Origin: Ichthyophis bannanicus
Lineage: Eukaryota; Chordata; Amphibia; Gymnophiona; Ichthyophiidae
Direction: 5' to 3'
Assembly: GCA_033557465.1 (NCBI GenBank)
Contig: CM066043.1
Span: 83,668,662 to 83,732,661 of the forward strand
DNA length: 64,000 nucleotides
Shown: in pieces, positions 44,347-53,840 of the stretch
Numbering within the stretch: the stretch's first letter is position 1
Layout of the letters: every line of letters begins with the position of its first letter
The notes under the pieces: generated by a model
Databases searched by the model: none
The model's input: the letters and a program-made list of their open reading frames with translations, nothing else
Told to the model about the DNA's origin: nothing
Translations under genes and position numbers: made by a program

Positions 44347-46805
44347 ACCCCAGTGCCATGGTCCGACCACTACTTAATCGAGACCAAACTACGATATCAA
44401 GAGGACCAGACGAACGAAAGAGCTAACATCTCTCACACGCAAAGACGATTCAAACGTTTCGACAGGGACGAATTCATACAGGACACAACACAACACTTGA
44501 ACGTTACCACAGACGACCTAGAAGAACAAGTCTCCAGCTGGAACAGCATTCTAGCGAACGCCGCCAAACCATCTGACGGTGGGATCAAGAAACAACACCA
44601 CAACAGGAGACAAAACAAGCCATGGTACTCAGAAAAAATACGAAAGGAAAAGAGAGAGCTCAGGAAGATTGAACGGAGATGGAGAAAAAACAAATCAACC
44701 GCTGACCAGCATCTCTATCTAACAAAGCAAAAACACTACAATGAACTCATCAACCAATCAAAGAGGGAATTCCACACAAACATGATAAATACTTCTATCA
44801 ACAAACCCAGAGAGCTTTTTGAAATAGTAAAGATCCTCACAAAAGAACAAACAACAGAAGGCGAAGTACAGGTTGACCCACAGGATTTCGCAGATCACAT
44901 CAAAGACAAATTTCACTCCACGGAGCGAACAACATCTAGTGGGACCACCAGGTCGGACGTACACCCCAAAACCTGGGGCACATTCTACTCACCCTCAACT
45001 GAACAGATATCCCACATCATCTCTACAATCAATACAAGCACTGCCCCTACAGACCCATGCCCAGTGTCATGGGTCAAAGCCACCAAATCCTGCTTCATCC
45101 CCACCATACATAAAATAATACACAACTCACTCACTCAAGGACTCATGCCAAAACAACTAAAGCTTGCTTCAGTAAGACCAATCATAAAGAAAACAAATCT
45201 CGACAAAAAGGATCCAGCAGCATATCGACCAATCTCCAGCATACCCTTCCTTGCAAAAATCATTGAAAAAACGGTCCAACTACAACTTCAGGAGCACATC
45301 GACAAACAGGAAACACTCGATGACAACCAACACGGATTTCGTCCCAACCATGGAGTCGAAACGCTACTGATCTACCTCTTCGACAGCATCCTAAGAATAA
45401 TCGACAACACCATGAATGGAATCATAATGATCTTCATCGACATCTCCTCAGCCTTCGACACAGTGGACCACAACACCCTCCTAGAAAGACTAAAGAACAC
45501 TGGTATACACGGTATCACATTGAAGTGGTTCCACTCGTACCTAACCGAAAGACAGCTACAGGTCAAGTCAGGACACAACACCTCCCGACCCATAAACGTC
45601 CAACAAGGAGTACCTCAAGGATCCGCACTCTCAGCTCTCCTATTTAACATCTACATACAACCAATTTGCAATATCATGAAAAAGAACAACATTCAATACA
45701 CAATTTATGCAGACGACATAATGATTTACACCCCGATATCAATCAACAACCCGGACTTCTCTAAGATAACAGACTGCCTCACCCAAATGGAGAGTTGGTG
45801 TCAAAACAACAACCTAGCAATAAACTACAACAAGACCGAAGCCCTAATCATCACCCGGAACCAAGGCTTCAAACACCCACCAAATCTAAAGATACAAAGC
45901 ACCACTATACCAATAAGATCAGAAGTGAGATACCTCGGAGTTACTCTGGACAATAAACTCAATCTCAAACCACACATAGACAAAACAACCCAAAAAGCCT
46001 ACTACAAGATGCGAATCATCAGAAGACTAAAGCCGCTCCTTGCCCCGGAACACTTCCGTACCGTCTGTCAAGCACTGATAACCCCACTACTGGACTTCTG
46101 CAATCCGATATACCTCGGCCTACCGAAACAAGCCCTCAAACCTCTACAACTAGCACAAAACACTGCTGCACGAATCATAACAGGAACGGCAAGACAGGAG
46201 CACATCACACCCACCTTAAAAGACTTACACTGGCTTCCAATCGGTGCACGCATCAAATACAAAACTATCATAAACATATTCAAGATCAAACACCACACAT
46301 CAGCCAACAGCCTACACACACTCATACAATCAGACACCAGTACGCGTCCCAGAAGAAAACAAACCCACAACAGAGTCAGCACCCCCAGTGAATACAAACA
46401 CACACGCAAGGACACAACAGACAGAGCACTCTCAATGGCCGCTCCAACAATATGGAACAAACTCCCGGACGACTTGAGGGCCGCTACAGACCTAAAAGAC
46501 TTCAGAAAACAGCTAAAAACCATACTGTTCATAGAACACTATGGACACATCACATAACTTCAGAGAATGAACAACAGCGCATGATCCCGCCTAACCAATG
46601 TATGCATGGAATTTGTTTTTGCACCTCTGTATATAGCCCACTCTGTAAATAGCTCATACCAATCTAACACACAACACGACACACACTCAATTTCCCCCCA
46701 CTGCATGTATAACACACTCACCTGACCTGATTGTTTGCCGTGATACCACCTTGATTATTAAGATAAGGCGGTTTAGAAATACTGTTAAATAAAATAAATA
46801 AATAA
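44347..46805 (+). mobile_element. Young L2-clade LINE, 5' truncated
   Basis: It begins at the last endonuclease block (WSDHYLI) and ends with AAATAAAATAAATAAATAAA, with the same minisatellite on both sides. The coding strand is A/C-rich and the ORF has no disabling change. This makes it the youngest LINE in the window. No target duplication is evident. Confidence 0.92.
44353..46557 (+). CDS. L2 ORF2 reverse transcriptase, intact open frame
   Basis: A 734-codon open frame encodes the L2 polyprotein from the end of the endonuclease to the natural stop. The frame is open through the 5' truncation point, so 44353 is where the open frame was taken to begin, not a native start. In order it has WSDHYLIETK (final endonuclease block, residues about 3-12), a basic linker, RT blocks YRPISSIPFLAKIIEK (about 290) and FIDISSAFDTVDH (Asp363), PQGSALSALLFNIY (about 420), and YADDIMIY (Asp454, Asp455). 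The L2 C-terminal region follows with FCNPIYLGLP, LQLAQNTAARIITG and APTIWNKLPDDLR. All RT catalytic aspartates are present. Without an endonuclease it could at most act on pre-existing breaks. Whether it is transcribed is unknown. Confidence 0.9.
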   Translation: MPWSDHYLIETKLRYQEDQTNERANISHTQRRFKRFDRDEFIQDTTQHLNVTTDDLEEQVSSWNSILANAAKPSDGGIKKQHHNRRQNKPWYSEKIRKEKRELRKIERRWRKNKSTADQHLYLTKQKHYNELINQSKREFHTNMINTSINKPRELFEIVKILTKEQTTEGEVQVDPQDFADHIKDKFHSTERTTSSGTTRSDVHPKTWGTFYSPSTEQISHIISTINTSTAPTDPCPVSWVKATKSCFIPTIHKIIHNSLTQGLMPKQLKLASVRPIIKKTNLDKKDPAAYRPISSIPFLAKIIEKTVQLQLQEHIDKQETLDDNQHGFRPNHGVETLLIYLFDSILRIIDNTMNGIIMIFIDISSAFDTVDHNTLLERLKNTGIHGITLKWFHSYLTERQLQVKSGHNTSRPINVQQGVPQGSALSALLFNIYIQPICNIMKKNNIQYTIYADDIMIYTPISINNPDFSKITDCLTQMESWCQNNNLAINYNKTEALIITRNQGFKHPPNLKIQSTTIPIRSEVRYLGVTLDNKLNLKPHIDKTTQKAYYKMRIIRRLKPLLAPEHFRTVCQALITPLLDFCNPIYLGLPKQALKPLQLAQNTAARIITGTARQEHITPTLKDLHWLPIGARIKYKTIINIFKIKHHTSANSLHTLIQSDTSTRPRRKQTHNRVSTPSEYKHTRKDTTDRALSMAAPTIWNKLPDDLRAATDLKDFRKQLKTILFIEHYGHIT

Positions 46806-48060
46806 AAATGGGGGCTAGGACTGGTAATGGGCTATGGGGGACTAGGACTGGAAATGGGCTGGGGGGGTTAAGACTGGAGGTGGGCTGATGGGGTTAGGAC
46901 TGGTAATGGGCTGTGGGCTGTTGGGGGGGTTAGGACTTGTAATGGGCTATGGGGGGCTAGGACAGGAAATGGGCTGATGGGGAGGGGTTAGGACTTGAGG
47001 TGGGCTGTTGGGGCGTTAGTACTGGTAATGGACTATGGTGGGCTAGGGCAGGAAATGGGCTGATGGGGAGGGGTTAGGACTTGAGGTGGGCTGTTGGGGG
47101 GTTAGGACTTGAGGTGGGCTGTTGGGGGGGTTAGGACTGGTAATGGGCTAAGTGGGGGGTTAAGACTGGAGGTGGGCTGATGGGGTTAGGTCTGGTAATG
47201 GACTGTGGGCTTTTGGGGGGTTTAGGACTGGTAATGGGCTATGGGGGGCTAGGACTGGAAATGGGCAGATGGGGGGGGGTTAACACTGGAGGTGGGCTGA
47301 TGGGGTTAGGACTGGTAATGGGCTGTGGGCTGATGGGGGGGTTAGGACTGGTAATGGTCTATGGGGGGGTTAGGACTGATAATGGGCTATGGGGGGGCTA
47401 GGACAGGAAATGGGCTGATGGGGAAGGGTTAGGACTTGAGGTGGGCTGATGGGGTTAGGACTGGTAATGGGCTGTGGGGGGGGGTTAGGACTGATAATGG
47501 GCTATGGAGGGGGCTAGGACAGGAAATGGGCTGATGGGTTTAGGACTGGTAATGGGCTGTGGGCTGTTGGGGGGTTAGAACTGGCAATGGGCTATGGGGG
47601 GGGGGATAAGAGAGGTAATGGGCTGTGGGCTGATGGGGGCAGTCTGGTAATGCGATATGGTGGGGTTAGGACTGATAATCGGCTATGGGGGGATAGGACA
47701 CGAAATGGGCTCATGGGAAGGGGTTAGGACTTGAGGTGGGCTGGTGGGGTTAGGATTGGTAATGGGCTGTGGGCTGATGGGGGGGTTAGAACTGGCAATG
47801 GGCTATGGGGGGCTGACTGGAAATGGGCTGATGGGGTTAGGACTGGAAGTAGGCTGATGGGGGGTTAGAACTGGTAATGGGTTATAGGGGGGGCTTAAAC
47901 TGAAAATGGGGTGATGGGGGGTTAGGACTGGAAGTGGGTTGATGGGGGGGCTAGGACTGGTATTGGGTTGGGGGGTTGCTAGGGCTGGAAATGGGCTGAT
48001 GGGGGGCTAGGACTGGAAATTGGCTGATACAGGGACTAGAAGGGAATGGATGCTGGGTGA
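46806..48060 (+). repeat. G-rich minisatellite, right part
   Basis: About 1.25 kb of tandem units of roughly 25-35 bases. Variants are GGGGTTAGGACTGGTAATGG, GCTAGGACTGGAAATGGGC and GGACTTGAGGTGGGCTG. Units are joined by runs of 3-9 G, and variants are mixed rather than in strict order. Units decay after about 47950. Many contain GGGTTAGG, a telomere-like word by chance or origin. Open frames are artefacts. Confidence 0.9.
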
Positions 48061-49545
48061 GGCTGGAACTAGAAGGGAGCTGATGTTGGGGGAGGATTAG
48101 AATGGGATGGGGCTGGGAGAGTAAAATGGAGAGGGGAAAAATATTTTGTGTGGGAGGGATGAAAAATCTACAATTGGCCGGGTATTGGGAGAGTAAGTGC
48201 GGATTGAGGATGGAGGGGTAAAATTTGAGTGGATGAAATAGGAATAAGGAAAGAGCAAAAGGAGAAAGATTAGTATGTTAAAGCAGATGTAGAGAGAGAA
48301 TGGAAAAAAACTAGGAGAGAAGAAAGGACAAATGGACAGCAGACGATGGACAGTTAGCAGAAGACACGAAGAAACCAGAAGAAAGTGGCTGGAGCAATTG
48401 CAGCTGAAAAAAATGCACAAAAGGTAGAAAAATATCTCTTTATTTTGAATTTATTAATTGGAATATGTCAGCTCTGGGATATGTGCATCATTAACGTCTG
48501 CGCTTTGTTTAGTACAAGAGGAAATTAATTTATAGTTTTATTTCTACAGTGTTGTTGGGCTTTTGGGGTTCCCAGTTTAATTATTGTCTTCCTATTTCTA
48601 AATTGTGATTCCTTGTTTGGTGATGGTTTATGTTCTGTTCATGTGTAACTGAGCTGAGGTATTCTGTTTATGTAATTCCTATTTGACATTGCCACTTGTT
48701 CTCTTTCCCCAGTAGGTCATGTATTGGTATTCTCTGAAATGTATTGGTTTAATATTTGCAGTGTTGCCTTTTGATAGGTAGGGTTTGGTGCTTTGTGAGT
48801 CCTGGTAGTGCTGTTTGGATACGGTGGGTTTGCTATGGGTTCTAAATGGGCAGTGTTTGTAGTAGTTCCTAATGTGTCTGGCAGTTGGCACTGGAGTATA
48901 TTAATGTAGAAATCTTTTAGTCTTTCTTTATCCATACACTCATTAAGAGGCATGTTTACTAAAAGTTAGTATATGGTAACATTATGCAAATGAGGCCTCT
49001 TATGCAAATGAGGCCCCGCACCGAGTCTCCGCACATGGCCCCGCACTCCCCTTGGGCCACCACTGGTGATAGGTGCTGCCCAGGAACGCCCCGGCATGCC
49101 CCGATGATACCCGGTTAGCATCAAGGTGTGCAGCGGTGGCACCTGTGGATATTCGGCAGCACTAACTGTGGTAGTGCCGCAGAATATCCAGCCGAGCGGC
49201 ATTTAAATGGTTTGCAGGTCTGGAAAACATTTAAATGCCTTGAATAATCAGGTCCTTGTTTTTTTTTTTAAACAAGGCTTTTGATTAACCCTTGATTAAT
49301 CGTTTTCTTCAGTTCAGCCCTCTCTGCTCTAGTTTTGCTTATGATTCCAGATAGCATTTTCCTCCCCCCCAGCGATTCTCAGATGTATGTTTGTCAAAGA
49401 AAAAATGTGTTTGTTCTATTCATCCCTCCACTATGTGGAATTAGTAAGTGTCCAGTTATTGTGTTTAAGACCGCTCCAATTTTATCTGATGTAAATTGCT
49501 ATGTTGTAAAACTCTAATAGTGGTATAACACATCTGTAACTGGAA

Positions 49546-49582
49546 AAAATATTATTTATTTATTTATTTATTTATTTAACTA
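49546..49582 (+). repeat. ATTT microsatellite
   Basis: About seven ATTT units at 49550-49578, next to the end of the split L2. The orientation does not fit the L2 plus-strand tail, so it may belong to another fragment. Confidence 0.85.
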
Positions 49583-49817
49583 ATGGCCCCCATGCTAACA
49601 GATCCATACCAAAGTCTGCGCGATTCCCCAAACGCTTTTGCAGCTTCTCTAAAAAAAAAAATTAATAGTAATAATACATTTTATGTAAAATTAGGGCAAC
49701 TTCATGAGGACTGCCCCATTAGTCCCCTGCAAGTTCTCCTTCCTCTATCTCTGCTTTATGCGTATTTCACAAAATCCAGCAAATTCTTTAGCATTGACTA
49801 AACCATTGACTTCATGT

Positions 49818-49941
49818 TAGGAACTGGGGAACATTCTGGGGAAAGGGGGGGCTCTTCCGAAGGGATGGGCTTCACCTTAATCAGGATGGGACCAGACTGC
49901 TGGCATTAACCTTTAAAAAAGAGATAGAGAAGCTTTTAAAC
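49818..49941 (+). pseudogene. CR1 ORF1, C-terminal end of esterase
   Basis: The frame gives NWGTFWGKGGLFRRDGLHLN and then QDGTRLLALTFKKEIEKLLN before a TAG at 49939-49941. RDGLHLN is the Asp-His block of the CR1 ORF1 SGNH esterase. It is only the last 40 residues because the copy is 5' truncated. ORF2 starts 38 bases later. Confidence 0.8.
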
Positions 49942-49979
49942 TAGAAAATAGGGGAAAGCCGACATTCACCCAGGAGCGC

Positions 49980-52335
49980 ATGGTTCGGACAAAGGTATCC
50001 TTGAAGGATACTACCAAAAGCAGTGAGGTTCCAAAAGGGAGTATAGTAGCCCAAATGCCCTTGAGTAAGGAGCAGACAGAGCATAAGGATTCCCAATTAC
50101 CCATGCCTACCAATAGCCAGATTAATATTAATAAAATACAGTCTCTAAAATGCTTGTATGCCAATGCTAGAAGTCTAAACAATAAGATGGGAGAATTAGA
50201 ATATATAGCACTAAATGAGAGGTTAGATATGATTGCACTCTCAGAGACATGGTGGAAGGAGGATAACCAGTGGGACACTGTGATACCTGGATACAAACTA
50301 TATCGTAATGATAGAGCTGAACAAATTGGTGGAGGGGTTGCGCTCTATGTTAGAGAGGGCATTGAGTCAGAAAGGATTAAAGTTTTGCAGGGAACAAAAT
50401 TTGCTGTAGAATCTCTATGGATTGAAATTCCATTTATGAAGGGGAAGGTGATGGCAGTGGGAGTATACTATCGACCACCTGGCCAGAATGAACAAATGGA
50501 TGATGAAATGCTCAAAGAAATCAAGGAAGCTAACAAAAGCCACAACAGAGTAGTAATAATGGGTGATTTCAATTACCCCGGTATCGACTGGGACAGTGTC
50601 ACAGCAGGACAAGCTAAAGAGATAAAGTTTCTAGATGAAATAAATGACTGCTTCTTGGAGCAGCTGATTCATGAACCGACCAGAGGGGAAGCCATACTGG
50701 ACCTAGTCCTTAGTGGAACGCCAGATCTGGTGCAAGAAATAAGGGTGTTGGGACCACTTGGCAATAGTGATCATAGTATGATCATGTTTGATTTAATCAG
50801 TGGAGGACAGATAGTAAAGGAATCCACAGTACTACCTTTTAACTTTCAAAAGGGAGACTATGATAGAATGAGGAATATAGTTCAGAAAAAACTAAAAGGA
50901 GCGGTTCCAAAGGTTAAAGACTTACAGCAAGCTTGGGTGTTATTTAAAAATACTATCCTCGAAGCCCAGACCAGCTGTATTCCACGCATTAAGAAAAGTG
51001 GAAGAAAGTCCAAAAAACTGCCAGCATGGTTTAAAGGTGAGGTCAGAGAGGCTGTTGCTGCCAAAAGAGCAACCTTCAGGAAATGGAAAAAAGAGCCAAA
51101 TGATGAAAACAGGAAATAGCACAAGCACTGGCAAGTTAAATGCAAAGCATTGATAAGGCAGGCAAAGCGGGAATTTGAGAAGAAACTTGCTACGGAAGCA
51201 AAAACACGAAATAAAGACTTTTTCAAGTACATTCGTAGCAAAAGGCCTGTGAGAGAGTCAATTGGACCATTAGATGATAGAGGGGTAAAAGGGGCAGTAA
51301 GAGGAGACAAGGCTATAGCAGAGAGACTGAATGAATTCTTTGCTTCGGTCTTTACTGAGGAAGATGTAGGGATGTTACCCAAGACTGAAGTGGTATTTAA
51401 AGGTGATACTGCAGAGGAATTGAGAGAAATATCGCTACACCGGGAAGATATATTACAACTATTTGATAAACTGAATAGTAGCAAATCACCTGGACCGGAT
51501 GGTATACATCCCAGAGTGTTGAAAGAACTGAAATATGAGATTGCAGACCTGTTATTGGTAATCTGTGAACTTTCATTTAAATCATCTGTAATACCTGAAG
51601 ATTGGAGGGTCGCCAACGTAACACCAATTTTTAAAAAGGGTTCCAGGGGTGACCCGGGAAATTACAGACCGGTGAGCCTGACGTCAGTACCAGGGAAAAT
51701 GGTAGAAACCATCATAAAGAACAAAATTACACAGCATGTAGATAGTCATGGCCTAATGGGAGACAGCCAACATGGCTTTAGACAAGGAAGATCTTGTCTT
51801 ACTAATCTGATCTGTTTTTTTGAAGGTGTGCATAAACAGGTAGACAAAGGTGAGTCGGTTGATATAGTGTATCTGGACTTTCAGAAAGCTTTTGACAAGG
51901 TCCCCCATCAGAGACTTTTGGCGAAGCTAAAAAGTCATGGGATAGGAGGCAGTGTACTATTGTGGATCGGGAACTGGTTAAAAGATAGAAAGCAGAGGGT
52001 AGGGCTAAATGGCCAATATTCCCAATGGAAAAAGGTGAATAGTGGAGTACCCCAGGGATCTGTACTGGGTCCACTACTTTTTGACATATTCATAAATGAC
52101 CTGGAAAAGGGAATAACTAGTGAGGTTATCAAATTTGCAGATGACACAAAACTGTTTAAAGTTGTTAAAACCCAAGAGGATTGTGGAAAACTGCAGGAGG
52201 ATCTGGATAAATTGGAAGACTGGGCATCCAAATGGCAGATGAAATTTAATGTGGACAAGTGCAAAGTTATGCACCTAGGAAAGAACAACCCACACTATAG
52301 TTACACGATGCAAGGCTCCACATTAGAAACCACCA
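49980..52335 (+). pseudogene. CR1 ORF2 endonuclease-reverse transcriptase, one stop codon
   Basis: The frame starts at ATG 49980. The AP-like endonuclease keeps its residues: Asn62 in ANARS, Glu89 in SETWW, GVYYRPPG, Asp196 and Asn198 in GDFN, and Asp264-His265 in NSDH. A single TAG at 51117-51119 (codon 380) interrupts the linker, and the same frame then continues. The RT shows SPGPDGIHPRVLKEL, NYRPVSLTSVPGKMVE, HGFRQGRSC, VYLDFQKAFDKVPH (Asp633), GVPQGSVLGPLLF and KFADDTKLF (Asp721, Asp722). Similarity ends after STLE at about 52330. The first part alone would yield a 379-residue endonuclease protein. Inactivation is by one nonsense change plus 3' loss. Confidence 0.92.
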
Positions 52336-52704
52336 CCCAGTGCTCTTGCCATGATCCATCTAGGGATAACACATCAATCTGCCTTTTGTTTTTTTTGCCC
52401 TCTCCTTTTTGAATATCTTACTTCCCTCTTTAAGCCTCAAGGTCCCACTTCAAAGCAGCATTCAAGGGGGTAGCATTGTGAGGGAAACATGAACGGACAT
52501 ACCGGGCTTTGCTCCATCCTCAGCCCCTGTTTTATTGCCCCAAATCTGTATTTTAGCAATGATACATAATGGCTAAATAGACTAATACACTTTGCAAAGG
52601 TAGGGATATCCCCTAGCGAAAGAGAGTGAAGATGTTGCGCAGCCAATACGGGGATGCCTGTGAAAACTCCTAAGCCAGTGTGAGAAAAGGAAAAAGAGGA
52701 AAAG

Positions 52705-53840
52705 ATGGCAGTGACACAGGGAATGCCAATGTTCATGCTGCAGGAGGAGGCAATCCGGGAGCTCACACACAGCCTTACTGACAAGTTCTTGGAGTTACAT
52801 ACATCGATTGATGAAATTAAGAACTGTTTGGAGTTGCAGTCTGTAAGAGTGAAACAAGTGGAGGAACGGGTGGTGAGGCAGGAGGAGCATGTCAGAACCT
52901 GGAGGCATAAGTGCTGACACTAGGATAGAGCCAGCAAGGGGTGCTAGATAAACTGGATGACCAAGAAAATTGTTGTCAAAGGAATAACATCCGATTGACT
53001 GGTCTGCCCAAATCCATTAGGTCAGACAAGGTCTGGGAGATACTGGAGAAATGGTTGCTAAGGACTCTGGGCCTGGTGGAGGAAGCAGGTCACATAGTGG
53101 TGGAGCAGGTACACTGGTGGGCAATGTTCCCTCTAATTTTCTGTAGGCTGTGTGCGCATAAAATATCAGCTGTGCAGCTTTTGAAGGAAGGTTAAATTTT
53201 TGTGCGCCACATAACGACACTCGGAGTTATATACTTTAAAATTTGACTACACGTCAGAATACAGTATGTACACCACATTGATTTTAATCAAATTAAATGA
53301 AAATAGATGATTACTAAATGAAGCAGAAAATTTCTAGTAATTACAATCACAACTTTTAAATTTTAAGACGTCTGTGTTGTTTTCTATCAGAATCAGAACC
53401 ATAATTTTTGTGCGCTCTGTTGTAAAGTATGTGCGCTCACTCGGCGAGGTGTGTGCGCGCGCACACGCGCACAGCTTAGAGGGAATAGTGCTGGTGGGCC
53501 CCCAGAAAGAGGGAGCTGATTGGCCCTGTCTGTTTATAGTCCATGTGCTGATCTTTGCAGAAAAGCACAGGTTCATGGACTGTGCCGGGTGAAGAGAGAC
53601 CTGGAATATAAGGGGCACAAGGTGCTGATTTTCAATGATTATTCTGCCAGGGTAGCGGAGAGTAGGGGAGCAATGGCACCATATTGTTCCACTCTAGTGT
53701 GTCATGGCATCAGATTTGCACTGCAGTTCCCTGCCAAGGTTTGGTCACATATGAGAACAGAACCCAGCAGCTGGACAATGTGGAAGCACTCAGAACCTCT
53801 ATAGCTGCACTCTGCCAGTTTAGGGGTGCATGGAGGAAAT
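52705..53840 (+). pseudogene. L1/Tx1-like ORF1 RNA-binding protein, broken
   Basis: L1 ORF1 proteins trimerise by a coiled coil and bind element RNA through an RRM-like fold. The first frame has the coiled-coil stretch RELTHSLTDKFLELHTSIDE and continues to the stop at 52917. A second frame from 52941 has ENCCQRNNIRLTGLPKSIRS, the RRM-like start, and ends near VEQVHW, where a hAT MITE is inserted. Beyond the MITE a third frame carries EYKGHKVLIFNDYSARVAES and GIRFALQFPAKVW, the C-terminal domain. Frameshifts and the insertion inactivate it. Confidence 0.82.
53122..53490. mobile_element. 369 bp non-autonomous hAT element
   Basis: It starts CAATGTTCCCTCTAA and its inverted right end is CACTATTCCCTCTAA. 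An exact 8 bp duplication CTGGTGGG lies at 53114-53121 and 53491-53498. TGTGCGC words occur near both ends, with a GTGTGCGCGCGCACACGCGC stretch at about 53450. Its removal rejoins the L1 ORF1 at VEQVHW. Confidence 0.93.

Larger units (their letters stand above)
43881..49065. mobile_element. 5.2 kb hAT-type element inserted in the MITE
   Basis: It starts CAGAGCCGGCCC and its right end, inverted, reads CAGTGGTGGCCC (9 of 12 match). An exact 8 bp duplication GTGATAGG flanks it (43873-43880 and 49066-49073). No transposase was found, so it is non-autonomous. Inside are a CpG-rich stretch (43990-44150), a G-rich minisatellite and a young L2. Without the L2 it would be about 2.7 kb. Two 70-78 codon minus-strand frames at 48679-48953 show no known motif. 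Confidence 0.82.
43636..49255. mobile_element. MITE, GGGCCCGATATTCA family, split copy
   Basis: The left half (43636-43880) is homologous to the left of 20195-20649 (GGGGTCATATCTGGCCC, AGCTAACCGGGCAGTGGC). The right half (49066-49255) matches the right side (AACGCCCCGGCATGCCCC, GGATATTCGGCAGCACTAAC) and has the subterminal hairpin at about 49199-49240. Ends are AGACCCAATAGTCA and, inverted, GGACCTGATTATTC. TTG flanks it (43633-43635, 49256-49258). About 435 bases remain after removing the insert. Confidence 0.8.
43300..49545 (+). mobile_element. Old L2 fragment split by a nested insertion
   Basis: The left part (to 43635) reads ETVSHLFFWSCWLPMASHIK and FKILIITYCAYYIGLPIYLG, then in another frame FSYQAPHLWNSLLQDLRQE and YEKCLKS. 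The right part resumes at 49256. Joined through TTG, the frame continues into FFFFKQGF and a stop, which is the normal end of an L2 ORF2. The 3' UTR runs to about 49545 with GTAAATTGCTATG and AGTGGTATAACA. Everything from 43636 to 49255 is a later insertion. Confidence 0.8.
49800..52335 (+). mobile_element. CR1-clade LINE, 5' and 3' truncated
   Basis: It runs from the end of ORF1 through the RT palm and thumb to SYTMQGSTLE, where CR1 similarity stops at about 52330-52335. The missing part would be the C-terminal third and the 3' UTR. The next sequence is the 5' region of an L1-like element, and no CR1 remnant follows that element at 59498. It is better preserved than the CR1 at 22560. Confidence 0.9.

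Noticed and set aside
46068..46532. 154-codon minus-strand frame
   Set aside because: Shadow of the intact L2 ORF on the plus strand.
47180..47401. Repetitive Gly/Leu-rich 73-codon frame
   Set aside because: Translation of the minisatellite; frame and length follow the repeat units.
46806..48060. Interstitial telomere array
   Set aside because: Units contain GGGTTAGG but are 25-35 bp minisatellite units, not TTAGGG hexamers.
50882..51616. 244-codon minus-strand frame
   Set aside because: It is the shadow of the CR1 ORF2, which has clear endonuclease and RT motifs on the plus strand.
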